A stretch of DNA of 64,000 nucleotides from Paenibacillus_E oryzisoli_A. GTDB lineage: Bacteria > Bacillota > Bacilli > Paenibacillales > NBRC-103111. How positions within the stretch are numbered: position 1 is the first letter of the stretch; each line of letters starts with the position of its first letter. This document shows positions 54,072 through 62,611 of the stretch, one piece after another. The notes beneath the pieces are model-generated. The model did no database searches and was not told where the DNA came from. It saw only the letters and a list, made by a program, of their open reading frames with translations. The stretch is taken from NCBI RefSeq assembly GCF_050467285.1, contig NZ_JBCMUN010000018.1, forward strand, positions 1 through 64,000, written 5' to 3'. Both the position numbers and the translations under genes were made by a program.

Positions 54072-55115
54072 TTATCCCTCCATGATCGTCTTCACGACCG
54101 GATGTACGCCAGCTTCTGTTGAATTCCCCAGCAGCTGAATAGCGCGCTCGCTCATTTTCACCATATCTTGTGGATGTAGTAACGCTCTATCGAACATCTC
54201 TATGTAATTTTGCACGTGCACATCATCATAAAATCCCATATTCCAAATCGCCCCAAACCGTGCCGCTGCCTCCGTTGATTCCCTCTGATTATCCGCCACA
54301 ACGGTGACGACAGAAGGGAGACCCAGATAGCAACGTTCCCACATCGTCACACCGCCTGCTCCGAATGACAAATCCGCCTCATTCATTAGCGAACTCAAGT
54401 AATCAATCTGACAATGATAATGGTAATTAGACCGCGCACATTGTTGCTCTATTTCAACTCGGACAGGATTCGCCGCACCGACAACTACATCTACATAAAC
54501 CTCGCTAGTATGACTAGCTTCTAACGCCTTAAGCACTTTCATCGTTTCATTTGTTGGATCACTTCCGCCAAAAAAAACAAGAATTCGCTCAATTGCACCC
54601 GTGCGCTTTCGAATTTGCTTCCGCATAGATAAGAATTCGGGGCGCAATAATAAGTAAGAAGGCCCTAGAAGCAACCGGCAGTCAGCAGGAACTATCGAAT
54701 GATACCGTTGCTCAAGATTCGTCGTATAATTTTGATCGAGCAGTAGCTCACACTGATGCCTGCGGTCTGCAAGATCATCAATGACTGCGATGTGTTTGAC
54801 GTATGGCCGAATCCGCTGTTCCCACTGCTCATCTAGACCATAATGGTCAACAATCATCCACCCGTCCGAGCTCATCTCGCTAATCATATCTATAACTTTA
54901 TCAGCATCCTCACTTTGCGTAAAGACTCCCTCATCTAGCAGAAAAACTTGAAATCCTTTTTGTGCGACCCAGTCACCTAGATGACCTTCCCCCATTCTCA
55001 TGATGAAAGACACAGACGCTCCCGCTTGAACCAACATCTCCGCCAAAAGCACGCATCTCATGACATGGCCCGTTCCTATGGCTGTCGAACTATCCACGCG
55101 TACATGTACATGCAC
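54072..55115 (-). CDS. pseG: UDP-2,4-diacetamido-2,4,6-trideoxy-beta-L-altropyranose hydrolase
   Basis: PseG removes UDP from the pathway intermediate before PseI acts. The 347-residue GT-B fold protein has the signature RVDSSTAIGTGHVMRC (residues 6-21) with the catalytic His, IVDHYGLD, and the C-terminal GAGGVTMWERCYLGLPSV. GTG start at 55115 with GAGGT upstream. B. subtilis SpsG is related. Confidence 0.92.
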   Translation of the reverse strand: MHVHVRVDSSTAIGTGHVMRCVLLAEMLVQAGASVSFIMRMGEGHLGDWVAQKGFQVFLLDEGVFTQSEDADKVIDMISEMSSDGWMIVDHYGLDEQWEQRIRPYVKHIAVIDDLADRRHQCELLLDQNYTTNLEQRYHSIVPADCRLLLGPSYLLLRPEFLSMRKQIRKRTGAIERILVFFGGSDPTNETMKVLKALEASHTSEVYVDVVVGAANPVRVEIEQQCARSNYHYHCQIDYLSSLMNEADLSFGAGGVTMWERCYLGLPSVVTVVADNQRESTEAAARFGAIWNMGFYDDVHVQNYIEMFDRALLHPQDMVKMSERAIQLLGNSTEAGVHPVVKTIMEG

Positions 55116-55139
55116 GGTGATACCTCACTTTCTAACCGT

Positions 55140-55865
55140 TTACACGACCGGTTTCTGTTCAATATGTGCATTTAATGCCGCTACGTCAGGGTTTTGCAGC
55201 AGGAACTTCACCACATCCTCAGAGGAAACAAACATGTTGTCCAGGAAATGGTCTCCGATTCTTTTGCACAGTGCATAGTCCTCTTCCGTATCGAGTGTAA
55301 TTCTCAGCTCTGGGTGAAGAAGTGGAGTCGGAACAGGATAGGATTTTCGGGTAAACTGTCCCCGGTGTTCATAAGCATAGTACGTGACATGCTCGCGGTG
55401 ACGAGGCTCCATGCCTACGTTATACATGGTCTCGAGCGCAGAAAATGACACGATTTCAACCGTCAGGCCCCGCGGAACATCTCCTACAACATCAATAATA
55501 TCTACCCGCTCTTGCTCCATTTGTTTGACTAGCTCGCTTGCCATTTCGTAATCAACGAACGGGCAATCCGATGTTACGCGAATCGCGTAGTCAGGGTTAT
55601 AAGCCGCTGCACATCTATAGTACCGTGACAACACATCATCCTCAGAGCCTCTGAAGCAGATCACTTCGTTTTGCTCACACCATGCTGCGATGGCATCATC
55701 TTGAGCTAGAACGGAGGTTGCGACAACAACCTCGTCCACCCCTTTTACATGGCGACAACGTTTCACCACATAATCTAATACAACGGTCTTGCCGAGAGGA
55801 AGCAGCACCTTCCCTGGCAGCCGTGAAGAACCCATTCTCGCCTGAACAATGATCACTGTTTTCAT
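55140..55865 (-). CDS. pseF: SpsF-like cytidylyltransferase, probable CMP-pseudaminic acid synthetase
   Basis: The 241-residue nucleotidyltransferase-fold protein starts with IIVQARMGSSRLPGKVLLPL, the SpsF signature, and has RVTSDCPFVDYEM and TLDTEEDYALC. In pseudaminic acid clusters such a protein activates the sugar with CTP. The match is to the SpsF type rather than classical PseF, so the role is inferred from neighbours. ATG at 55865 or an in-frame TTG two codons upstream. Confidence 0.75.
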   Translation of the reverse strand: MKTVIIVQARMGSSRLPGKVLLPLGKTVVLDYVVKRCRHVKGVDEVVVATSVLAQDDAIAAWCEQNEVICFRGSEDDVLSRYYRCAAAYNPDYAIRVTSDCPFVDYEMASELVKQMEQERVDIIDVVGDVPRGLTVEIVSFSALETMYNVGMEPRHREHVTYYAYEHRGQFTRKSYPVPTPLLHPELRITLDTEEDYALCKRIGDHFLDNMFVSSEDVVKFLLQNPDVAALNAHIEQKPVV

Positions 55866-55879
55866 TTTCAATTTACCGC

Positions 55880-56416
55880 CTATTCTTCAAAGCTGCCAAT
55901 AAATCTACCATACGAAGCGCTTCTCTTGTTCCATTCGTTCGCGAGCATTTCATAGATATAGACATCATGAAATACACCATTTTTCAAGATATGCTGCCGA
56001 TAGTGCCCCACTTCCGTACAACCATGCTTCAAGTGAATCTTCCTCACATTGTCATTGTGAGCCATAACCTCGCCAAGCAGCTTGTTAAAGCCCAGTTTCT
56101 GAAAGACATAGTTATAGATGTAGGGTCCAATCATGGCACCGACCATATTGTACTGCGTATCACCGATATAATATGCCCAGTAGGCACGTAAATGATGCCG
56201 GTCTATATTCGTTAACGAGACAAGCCCGATTTGCTTTTCCTTCGAAGTAATTAACCAATGCGCGCTGGTTGGATCACTGGAAATGCGCTCAAACCATCTT
56301 TTCTGATGATCTAAGTTGTATTCAACATCTGTAAACATATATTTCGTGACGTGCTCGCTTGTACGCCAATTCAGAATCTGCTCTAAGTGCTCCTCCCTCA
56401 GCTTAACAAACTCCAC
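55880..56416 (-). CDS. pseH: GNAT N-acetyltransferase, PseH-like
   Basis: PseH acetylates the 4-amino group of UDP-4-amino-4,6-dideoxy-AltNAc. The 178-residue protein is a GNAT of the RimJ/RimL type (LNWRTSEHVTKYMFTD at the N-terminus, LGEVMAHNDNVRKIHLKHGC near residues 113-132). Position next to pseF, pseG and pseI supports the assignment. It lies 13 bp after the LuxC-like gene, so both are probably on one mRNA. Confidence 0.85.
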   Translation of the reverse strand: MEFVKLREEHLEQILNWRTSEHVTKYMFTDVEYNLDHQKRWFERISSDPTSAHWLITSKEKQIGLVSLTNIDRHHLRAYWAYYIGDTQYNMVGAMIGPYIYNYVFQKLGFNKLLGEVMAHNDNVRKIHLKHGCTEVGHYRQHILKNGVFHDVYIYEMLANEWNKRSASYGRFIGSFEE

Positions 56417-56429
56417 GAACAGCTCCCCC

Positions 56430-57656
56430 TTAACGCAAATCCACTTCTCTTGTCAAATAGCTTAGCAAATAATACCCGTCCCAGACCTCTGCAAAATCCA
56501 GTGCTTTCCCCACGGGGATAATCCGGTCGAGTCCTCTTCCATTTAAAGCATAGATGAACGCCGTTAGCTCTTCTTTGGTAAATCCGAAGTAGGACAAGGT
56601 TTGATCTTTGTCTGTTACAAATGTTGAGAGCTCTAGCAACGACGCGCAGGATAATTCTAAAAACAACCCTCCACCACAATGCATCTCCCTAATCTGCTCA
56701 TTCATTTCGGTCACCGCAACGCGTGTCGGCGTATGCAAGGCTGCCGAGGATACAGCCTCCGTGTACGAATGTGCGCCATAGAAAAAGGCTGTCGTCAATC
56801 GCGTTACTTGCAGAGCCGTTGGCAATTCATATTGTACGGCCTGCAGCTTGGCTGTCAGCGCGTTCCAAAACCTCATTTTCGCTTCCTCAATATGCTGATC
56901 ATTCCCTACCCAGCAGACAAGCCTTGGTGAAGAGCAAGCCATTTGTTGAAACCAGAACGCATCATTATAAAAATCATGTGCGAGCCTCGCCAAATTTTCG
57001 TCCGTTATAGAAATAAGCTGATCTGCCGAGATCACGACCGTTGAGAAACGGTCCGCGAAGACCAGCTCCGTGGCTAACGGCGGTAAAGGAATGTCGCGAA
57101 TCGTTCGGATCGTCTGATCGCCTCCCCAGATGACTCGCACATGACAAAGACTCGACAAAAAATGCGAGATCTGTCGATCGTGCGCATATGTCACAAACAG
57201 CGTCCGCTGCTTGATCTCCTCATAGGCGGCTTGATCCATCACCTTATCGATAATGCCTAGCAGCACGGTAAGCTGCTCATTCCTATTTTGCGATAAGCGA
57301 ACAATATTGATATTCCCCGCCAGCATGGACAGGACCCAAGAATACAAGAAAATCGTATCGACATTCGATGGAGCGAAGTGAAGCACTACGCCTCTTGCCA
57401 GTAAAATACGACTCTCACTGCGCTTCTCGAAATCCCGCTGAATTTGTACAATATTTGCTTTCCGGAGCCAATACCCTGTAGCCATTAATTCCGGATAAGC
57501 TCGCATTTGTTTGTTTTTTAGAATGACCGCAGACACTTCCTGCAAAAAATGCACGACAACGGGGGAGAACGGGTGCAACGGCTTCAGCTTCGCCATGTCG
57601 GCTGCATGTGCTTGCCAGTCCTCCGTAGATAGCCCCATCGGCATAAGAGCTTCCAT
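56430..57656 (-). CDS. LuxC-like acyl-CoA/acyl-protein reductase
   Basis: The 408-residue protein of the aldehyde dehydrogenase-like LuxC family has the nucleotide-binding region around VVLHFAPSNVDTIF and the catalytic cysteine in FWFQQMACSSPRLVCWVG (about residue 238). LuxC reduces an acyl thioester to an aldehyde with NADPH, via acyl-LuxE. It directly follows the LuxE-like gene with no gap. Luminescence genes luxAB are absent, so the aldehyde probably feeds glycan synthesis. This is inference. Confidence 0.82.
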   Translation of the reverse strand: MEALMPMGLSTEDWQAHAADMAKLKPLHPFSPVVVHFLQEVSAVILKNKQMRAYPELMATGYWLRKANIVQIQRDFEKRSESRILLARGVVLHFAPSNVDTIFLYSWVLSMLAGNINIVRLSQNRNEQLTVLLGIIDKVMDQAAYEEIKQRTLFVTYAHDRQISHFLSSLCHVRVIWGGDQTIRTIRDIPLPPLATELVFADRFSTVVISADQLISITDENLARLAHDFYNDAFWFQQMACSSPRLVCWVGNDQHIEEAKMRFWNALTAKLQAVQYELPTALQVTRLTTAFFYGAHSYTEAVSSAALHTPTRVAVTEMNEQIREMHCGGGLFLELSCASLLELSTFVTDKDQTLSYFGFTKEELTAFIYALNGRGLDRIIPVGKALDFAEVWDGYYLLSYLTREVDLR

Positions 57657-58745
57657 TTACACATTCACTCCAATCTGCCGATCATAGGCATGGGTGTCAC
57701 TGCATCCTCTAATTTCTGCTTTAGGAATCCGGCCTTCGATCGTGAAATATTTCCCCATTCGACCACACGGACAATTGTCTTCTCCATGTATCGTGCCGAC
57801 ATCCTCAGTTATCAAACTATGACCCGGATAGCTTTGAGGCAAAATGCTGATGACTTGCACGATCCCCTTGGTTTCATTCGTAACCGGCTTCAAAGTTTCA
57901 AAATCCCGGATGATGACATCCGCAAAGCCTGGTGTATGAAAATATCCATGCTCACACTCCATGAAAATCGAGCCCACTTGCTCAACCATGCCATAGTAGT
58001 TATGAACACGTGGAATCTGAAATTGCTCAAATAGGGATTGCTTGAACACGTCATTGCTGACTGCTTCATCGTTTAACTTCTTCCAACCGCCACCGTGAAT
58101 TAAAATGCTATTACTGAGCGGAAGTTGGATACGTTGATTACGACAAACTTTAAATAAGTATTGCCAGATCATGAACGTAAACCCGAATAACAAGATACGT
58201 TCACCCGCATGCTTTTCTAAAAAGGCATTCAAACCCAGCCAATCAATCTCCATATTGTCATCCAACAAATAGAAGTGGTTGCGTCCAAAGTTCGAAAATC
58301 CAACGATGCCCGCTCCCCTCGCACTGAAAGCCTTACGATCTTTTATCACATTCTTGGTATCAATAATGATCATCGGCAGCCGCTGCTTCCCAATGAAATC
58401 TCTCACAATGGCGACAAGCGCTTTCGACTGAAGCTCCGAGGTGGCACGATCAATAAAAATTTTCGATACTTGCTGCGAGGTGGTCCCGCTGGATGTTAGG
58501 GTTTTGATCACTTCTGCTTTAGGCACGGAACATAGATCAAGCATTTTAAAAAGCTGAACAGGTAAGTACGGCAAATCCTCTACATGACGGATATCTCGCT
58601 TGAAGGGAACTTTTCCCAAAATATGCTGATAAGGCTCGCAGTGCCGCTGATGAAAGTCCGTTAACCGCTTTAACTCATTGACTAAAAAACCTTGCTTTGC
58701 GGTGCGATTCATTACATAGGGAGTTTGAAAAACGGCTTCGTTCAT
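57657..58745 (-). CDS. LuxE-like acyl-protein synthetase
   Basis: The 362-residue protein of the LuxE family (adenylate-forming superfamily) has TLTSSGTTSQQVSKIFID (about residues 82-99), ILIHGGGWKKLND, the cysteine pair CPCGRMGKYF and a C-terminal EIRGCSD whose Cys is in the place of the LuxE acyl-accepting cysteine. LuxE activates a fatty acid and holds it for LuxC. It overlaps the AMP-ligase gene by 4 bp (ATGA) and abuts luxC. Confidence 0.82.
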   Translation of the reverse strand: MNEAVFQTPYVMNRTAKQGFLVNELKRLTDFHQRHCEPYQHILGKVPFKRDIRHVEDLPYLPVQLFKMLDLCSVPKAEVIKTLTSSGTTSQQVSKIFIDRATSELQSKALVAIVRDFIGKQRLPMIIIDTKNVIKDRKAFSARGAGIVGFSNFGRNHFYLLDDNMEIDWLGLNAFLEKHAGERILLFGFTFMIWQYLFKVCRNQRIQLPLSNSILIHGGGWKKLNDEAVSNDVFKQSLFEQFQIPRVHNYYGMVEQVGSIFMECEHGYFHTPGFADVIIRDFETLKPVTNETKGIVQVISILPQSYPGHSLITEDVGTIHGEDNCPCGRMGKYFTIEGRIPKAEIRGCSDTHAYDRQIGVNV

Positions 58746-60127
58746 GGCATCATGTCCTTTAGCTTCAGATAGTTCATTTTTCCATTTTCTAGCCGCGGCA
58801 GATTGGGTAAAGCTTTTACAGAAAATGACGATGCGTGCAGCTTATATAATTGGCGTACATACTCGGTAAGTACGGTGATCTTCGATTCATCCTCCGTAAA
58901 AATGAGCAGTTGGTCATCGCCCCCTGTACAGGCAATCGGCAGCGAAAACTTCACTTCTATCTGCTTTTCGATTTCGTCCAAATTCATTCGCAGACCAAAA
59001 AGCTTAATGAATCGCTTCATTCGACCTTTTATATACACATATCCCTCATCATCCATCTTGGCTAGATCCCCAGTATGCAGCGATCCGCTTAACTCGTTAC
59101 CTTTGGCCAAATCCTCGCTCGCCTCGGCGTAACCCAGCATCACATTGGGGCCCTCGTAAATAAGCTCCGAGGTTTCCTCATCAATTCGAAACGCTCCATT
59201 GGGAATGGCAATACCAACAGAATCTGCTTTTTCCGCAAGTCTATCTGGAGGAACATAGCTCATCCGCGCAGTTGCCTCGGTCTGACCGTACATCACGTAG
59301 AAGCGTCTTCCTTTCTCAATGGCCATGTTCTGAAAAGATTGAACCAGATTAGGAGCTAACCGGCCACCCGCTTGTGTAAAATACCGCAAAGAAGGCAGCT
59401 CCATTTGCCCAAACCGTAGACGATGGAGCATTTGATAGGTATAAGGCACACCAGATAGCGATGTTGCTTTTTGATCTTTAAAAAAACTCCAGAACTCTCT
59501 AGAGAGTATCGAATCGTTCGTCATCAGCAGCGTACCGCCAACTAGCAGGTGACTGTTAATGACAGATAAGCCGTATGAATATTGAAATGGCAACGTCGTA
59601 ATCGCGCGTTCCGATTCATCCAGGTGCAAATAAGTCGCGATCGACTGCGCATTCGCTTGCAAATTCTCATAGGAGAGACGAACGAATTTGGCGCTGCCTG
59701 TTGTTCCTGAAGTGCTCAGCAGTACAGCCAGATCAGGGTAGATCTCTGCTGCTGTACGGGAGGATTCCTCCTTCGTCCACACAGTGGACGAGGATTTATA
59801 ATAACCATCAAATGCATTCGCCTGAGATGGAGATACAATCCAATTGGGCTCATATGTACGAACAATATGCTCAAGCAGCGTTGTTTCTAACAGCCCATCC
59901 AGCAGCATAACCGCATGACCTGCCTGCAGACACGCCACGTAGGCTGTCAGCGTCGCTGTGTCGTTTGCACAAAGCAGCAGAACTAGCTGTTTGCGAGCCA
60001 CCATTGGCAGCTGTGCACGAAAGTCGTCCACACGCTGCTGCAGTTCACCGTAGGTAATATCTTTATCAGCAGTCGAAATGACCGCTGTTCGCTCGCTATA
60101 CTTACCAACATTCCAAAACGTAGACAC
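58742..60127 (-). CDS. AMP-dependent acyl ligase (ANL superfamily)
   Basis: The product of about 461 residues has the adenylation motifs LLSTSGTTGSAKFVRLS (about residues 137-153), YGQTEATARMSY, TGDLAKMDDEGYVYIKGR and the C-terminal catalytic Lys in LENGKMNYLKL. It would activate a carboxylic acid as adenylate and load a carrier protein or CoA. The GTG at 60127 has AAGGA ten bases upstream. The first GTG, three codons earlier, is too close. It begins the luxE-luxC transcript, after a strong terminator. Confidence 0.85.
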   Translation of the reverse strand: MSTFWNVGKYSERTAVISTADKDITYGELQQRVDDFRAQLPMVARKQLVLLLCANDTATLTAYVACLQAGHAVMLLDGLLETTLLEHIVRTYEPNWIVSPSQANAFDGYYKSSSTVWTKEESSRTAAEIYPDLAVLLSTSGTTGSAKFVRLSYENLQANAQSIATYLHLDESERAITTLPFQYSYGLSVINSHLLVGGTLLMTNDSILSREFWSFFKDQKATSLSGVPYTYQMLHRLRFGQMELPSLRYFTQAGGRLAPNLVQSFQNMAIEKGRRFYVMYGQTEATARMSYVPPDRLAEKADSVGIAIPNGAFRIDEETSELIYEGPNVMLGYAEASEDLAKGNELSGSLHTGDLAKMDDEGYVYIKGRMKRFIKLFGLRMNLDEIEKQIEVKFSLPIACTGGDDQLLIFTEDESKITVLTEYVRQLYKLHASSFSVKALPNLPRLENGKMNYLKLKDMMP

Positions 60128-60199
60128 CGTGCACACTTCCTTTTTCCTATCGCAGGTTCCTCTTACTATTATCGGCTGCTGGGAAGCATCTAATTAGAA

Positions 60200-60255
60200 A
60201 AATAATGAGGTTGTTTCAAAAAGTGCCATGACTGCACCCTTTGAAACAACCTCAT
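60200..60255 (-). terminator. strong terminator after the fabG-like gene
   Basis: ATGAGGTTGTTTCAAA (60205-60220) pairs perfectly over 16 bp with the inverse arm at 60240-60255, with an inner GTGC/GCAC. On the minus strand TTATTTTTC follows. It divides the glycan island into two transcripts unless read through. Confidence 0.85.
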
Positions 60256-60272
60256 GAGTCACGATCCTGACG

Positions 60273-61016
60273 TTAGACAACCATGCCGCCGTCGACACCA
60301 AGCACTTGTCCTGTCACATACGTGGACAAATCCGAAGCTAAGAAAAGAATGGTATTCGCCACCTCTTCTGGCTTCCCCGCTCGTCCCATATGGATGCTCG
60401 ATAAGCGGTCGTTATACTTTTCCTGTGATAGCTTCGAGGTCATATCCGTTTCAATAAAACCAGGCGCCACGGCATTCACTCGTATACTAGATGAAGCAAA
60501 TTCTTTAGCTGCAGATTTTGTAGCCCCAATCACAGCTGCCTTACTTGCCGCATAGCCAACCTGTCCAACATCTCCATGTCGACCGAGAATAGAGCTGACA
60601 TTAATAATGGACCCGCTTCTTTTGCGCATCATCAAGCGTGTCGCGTACTGCATATGCGAAATGGTGGCCATCACATTAACGTCAAACATCTCATTTAGTT
60701 TTTCCTGTTGAACGAAACCAAGCAAGCCATCATTGAGAATTCCAGCGTTATTGACAAGGATATCAAGCTTTCCGTATTGTTTATGGATGCGTTGAAAAGC
60801 CTGCTTGACCTCCGCTGCCTCCGTCACATCGTAGCATAGGACAAGCGGCGTATGCTCGGATACCTCGCTTATAGTAGCGGCTAATGACTGCAACTCGTCT
60901 TCGTTACGCCCATTAATAATTACAGCAGCCCCATGCTTCGCCAAAACAAGTGCTGTCGCCCGCCCAATCCCTTTGGAAGCCCCTGTAATTAAAGCTACCT
61001 TGCCCTCAAGCAGCAT
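60273..61016 (-). CDS. 3-oxoacyl-ACP reductase-like SDR
   Basis: The 247-residue classical SDR has TGASKGIGRATA (residues 11-22), NNAG, the catalytic Ser in NVSSILGRHG and YAASK (Tyr and Lys near 153-157). FabG-type enzymes reduce 3-keto groups on carrier-bound acyl chains with NADPH. It starts directly after the carrier protein gene, so it probably acts on a chain held by that carrier rather than in housekeeping fatty acid synthesis. Confidence 0.85.
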   Translation of the reverse strand: MLLEGKVALITGASKGIGRATALVLAKHGAAVIINGRNEDELQSLAATISEVSEHTPLVLCYDVTEAAEVKQAFQRIHKQYGKLDILVNNAGILNDGLLGFVQQEKLNEMFDVNVMATISHMQYATRLMMRKRSGSIINVSSILGRHGDVGQVGYAASKAAVIGATKSAAKEFASSSIRVNAVAPGFIETDMTSKLSQEKYNDRLSSIHMGRAGKPEEVANTILFLASDLSTYVTGQVLGVDGGMVV

Positions 61017-61253
61017 TTAAAACTCCACCCCATACTTGCCTAAAATCTCTTTGGCCTTTGCAAATGAACTTAGATCAATGACATCGTCCGTATCCATCAT
61101 AATATCGAAGCCTTCATCGATCGCCGCGATCAGCGACATGTGAGCAATTGAATCCCATTGTTCAATACTGTTATACGCTAGATCGTCTACAACAATGCTT
61201 TCGGAGACGCCTAATGCTTCTGCGAAAATGGCTTTCAGCTTTTGTTCGTTCAT
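61017..61253 (-). CDS. acyl carrier protein of the glycan island
   Basis: The 78-residue protein has the phosphopantetheine site EQWDSIAHMSLI (Ser35) and the usual four-helix pattern. The ATG at 61253 is the natural start. Upstream in-frame codons overlap manC. Its partners by position are the fabG-like reductase and, beyond the terminator, the AMP ligase, LuxE and LuxC. I infer a dedicated acyl group for sugar modification. Confidence 0.85.
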   Translation of the reverse strand: MNEQKLKAIFAEALGVSESIVVDDLAYNSIEQWDSIAHMSLIAAIDEGFDIMMDTDDVIDLSSFAKAKEILGKYGVEF

Positions 61254-61269
61254 GTGAGTTCCTCCAAGA

Positions 61270-62562
61270 CTAATTTTGACCCATTCGTATTTCGATAAAA
61301 TCAAGATCGGTTTCCGCATGTACAGAAGGATTAGAGTTAACTGGGATTTGCAGCATATCCCCTTGCCCCACTCTACTCGATATACGATCTTGAGTAAACT
61401 GCCCTTCTCCTGAAATAATGGTCCATGTTGCGCTACGGAAATGAGGGTCGTTGTAGCTCAGGCTCTTCCCTGCTTCTACATGTATGCGCCTCGTCACAAT
61501 TTCCGTATCGTTCTGCTTTGTATAGTCAAGAACACGATACCAGCCCCATTGCCGCTCCTCATACATTGGCCTTGCAAAGAGCCCCTCCGTTAGCATTTCC
61601 TTCATTCTTGAGCTAGCAGGCTTGTCCGTAACAAGAATGCCATCTGCACTAACAGCAACAACTGCATTAGAAATCCCCAAAACCTTTACAGGTAAATCTA
61701 ATTCATTGATAATGTGCGTATTGTGGCAATCACTGCTCAATCCGCCATTGCCAATCACATGCCTTGACATCTCTTCTGTTAGAGTATTCCATGTCCCAAG
61801 ATCTTTCCAGTAACCATCGTAGGTTAATGCAACAATGCGACGAAGATGTTCGACTACTTCATAGTCGAAACTATTTTTAGGTAAGGAGGCGAAATTTTGA
61901 AGAAGTTCCTTATAGGTAGTCGGGAGATTGTTATTGCGTAGCCAATCTATCATAAGCTTTAGTGGAAAAGCAAAAACACCACTATTCCAGTATGAACCCA
62001 ATTTTATTAAATCTTCCGCGGCCGTTTCTGATGGTTTCTCTGTAAAATGATCAACTTCCAAATAACGATGATGTGCCTTGGGAATCAAATAGCCATATTT
62101 AGAAGATGGATATGTCGGTTTAATCCCTAATAAAGCCATTTCCGCATCTGATTCCTTCACCAGCGACTCCAGTTCAAGAACCCGTTCATAAAAATGATCT
62201 TGAGCGAACGTATCAACCGATACGATACTAACTACTTCATCCTCATTCATCTTTATGACAGAATGAAGGTAGCTGCATGCTAAGGCGATTGCAGGGAGAG
62301 TATCCCTTCTCTCCGGCTCAATAATAATGGGGATGTCCAGCCCTAATTGAGTATGAAGCATTTCGACTTGGGAGGAGCTCGTTGCTACTATGATATCTTC
62401 TCTTCTGGCAACTTTCATTAATTGACGAAAAACACGTTGCACCATCGATTCTTTCTCTGCCTGCTCATCTTCCAAAACCTTTAGAAACTGCTTCGCACGT
62501 GAATCATTGGACAGAGGCCATAATCTAGAGCCGGATCCCCCTGATAGCAAAATGACTTTCAT
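61270..62562 (-). CDS. manC: mannose-1-phosphate guanylyltransferase, with C-terminal cupin domain
   Basis: The 430-residue protein has the nucleotidyltransferase motif LLSGGSGSRLWPLSNDSRAKQFL (residues 4-14 and 15-26), the FTEKPS segment and a cupin domain at the C-terminus (about 335-425). It makes GDP-mannose and may also isomerise mannose-6-phosphate. This indicates that mannose or a GDP-mannose derivative is part of the glycan. The order is glycosyltransferase, manC, carrier protein. Confidence 0.88.
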   Translation of the reverse strand: MKVILLSGGSGSRLWPLSNDSRAKQFLKVLEDEQAEKESMVQRVFRQLMKVARREDIIVATSSSQVEMLHTQLGLDIPIIIEPERRDTLPAIALACSYLHSVIKMNEDEVVSIVSVDTFAQDHFYERVLELESLVKESDAEMALLGIKPTYPSSKYGYLIPKAHHRYLEVDHFTEKPSETAAEDLIKLGSYWNSGVFAFPLKLMIDWLRNNNLPTTYKELLQNFASLPKNSFDYEVVEHLRRIVALTYDGYWKDLGTWNTLTEEMSRHVIGNGGLSSDCHNTHIINELDLPVKVLGISNAVVAVSADGILVTDKPASSRMKEMLTEGLFARPMYEERQWGWYRVLDYTKQNDTEIVTRRIHVEAGKSLSYNDPHFRSATWTIISGEGQFTQDRISSRVGQGDMLQIPVNSNPSVHAETDLDFIEIRMGQN

Positions 62563-62611
62563 ATGGCCCTCTTTTCTTGGTATAGAATAACAATCGTTTG
62601 TTTGCCAAAAG

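Noticed and set aside
56430..58745. Bioluminescence genes
   Set aside because: luxA and luxB are absent and the neighbours are nonulosonic acid and mannose genes.
60205..60255. Terminal inverted repeat of an insertion sequence
   Set aside because: The hairpin is compact, followed by a T tract, and directly follows a gene stop, so a terminator explains it fully.
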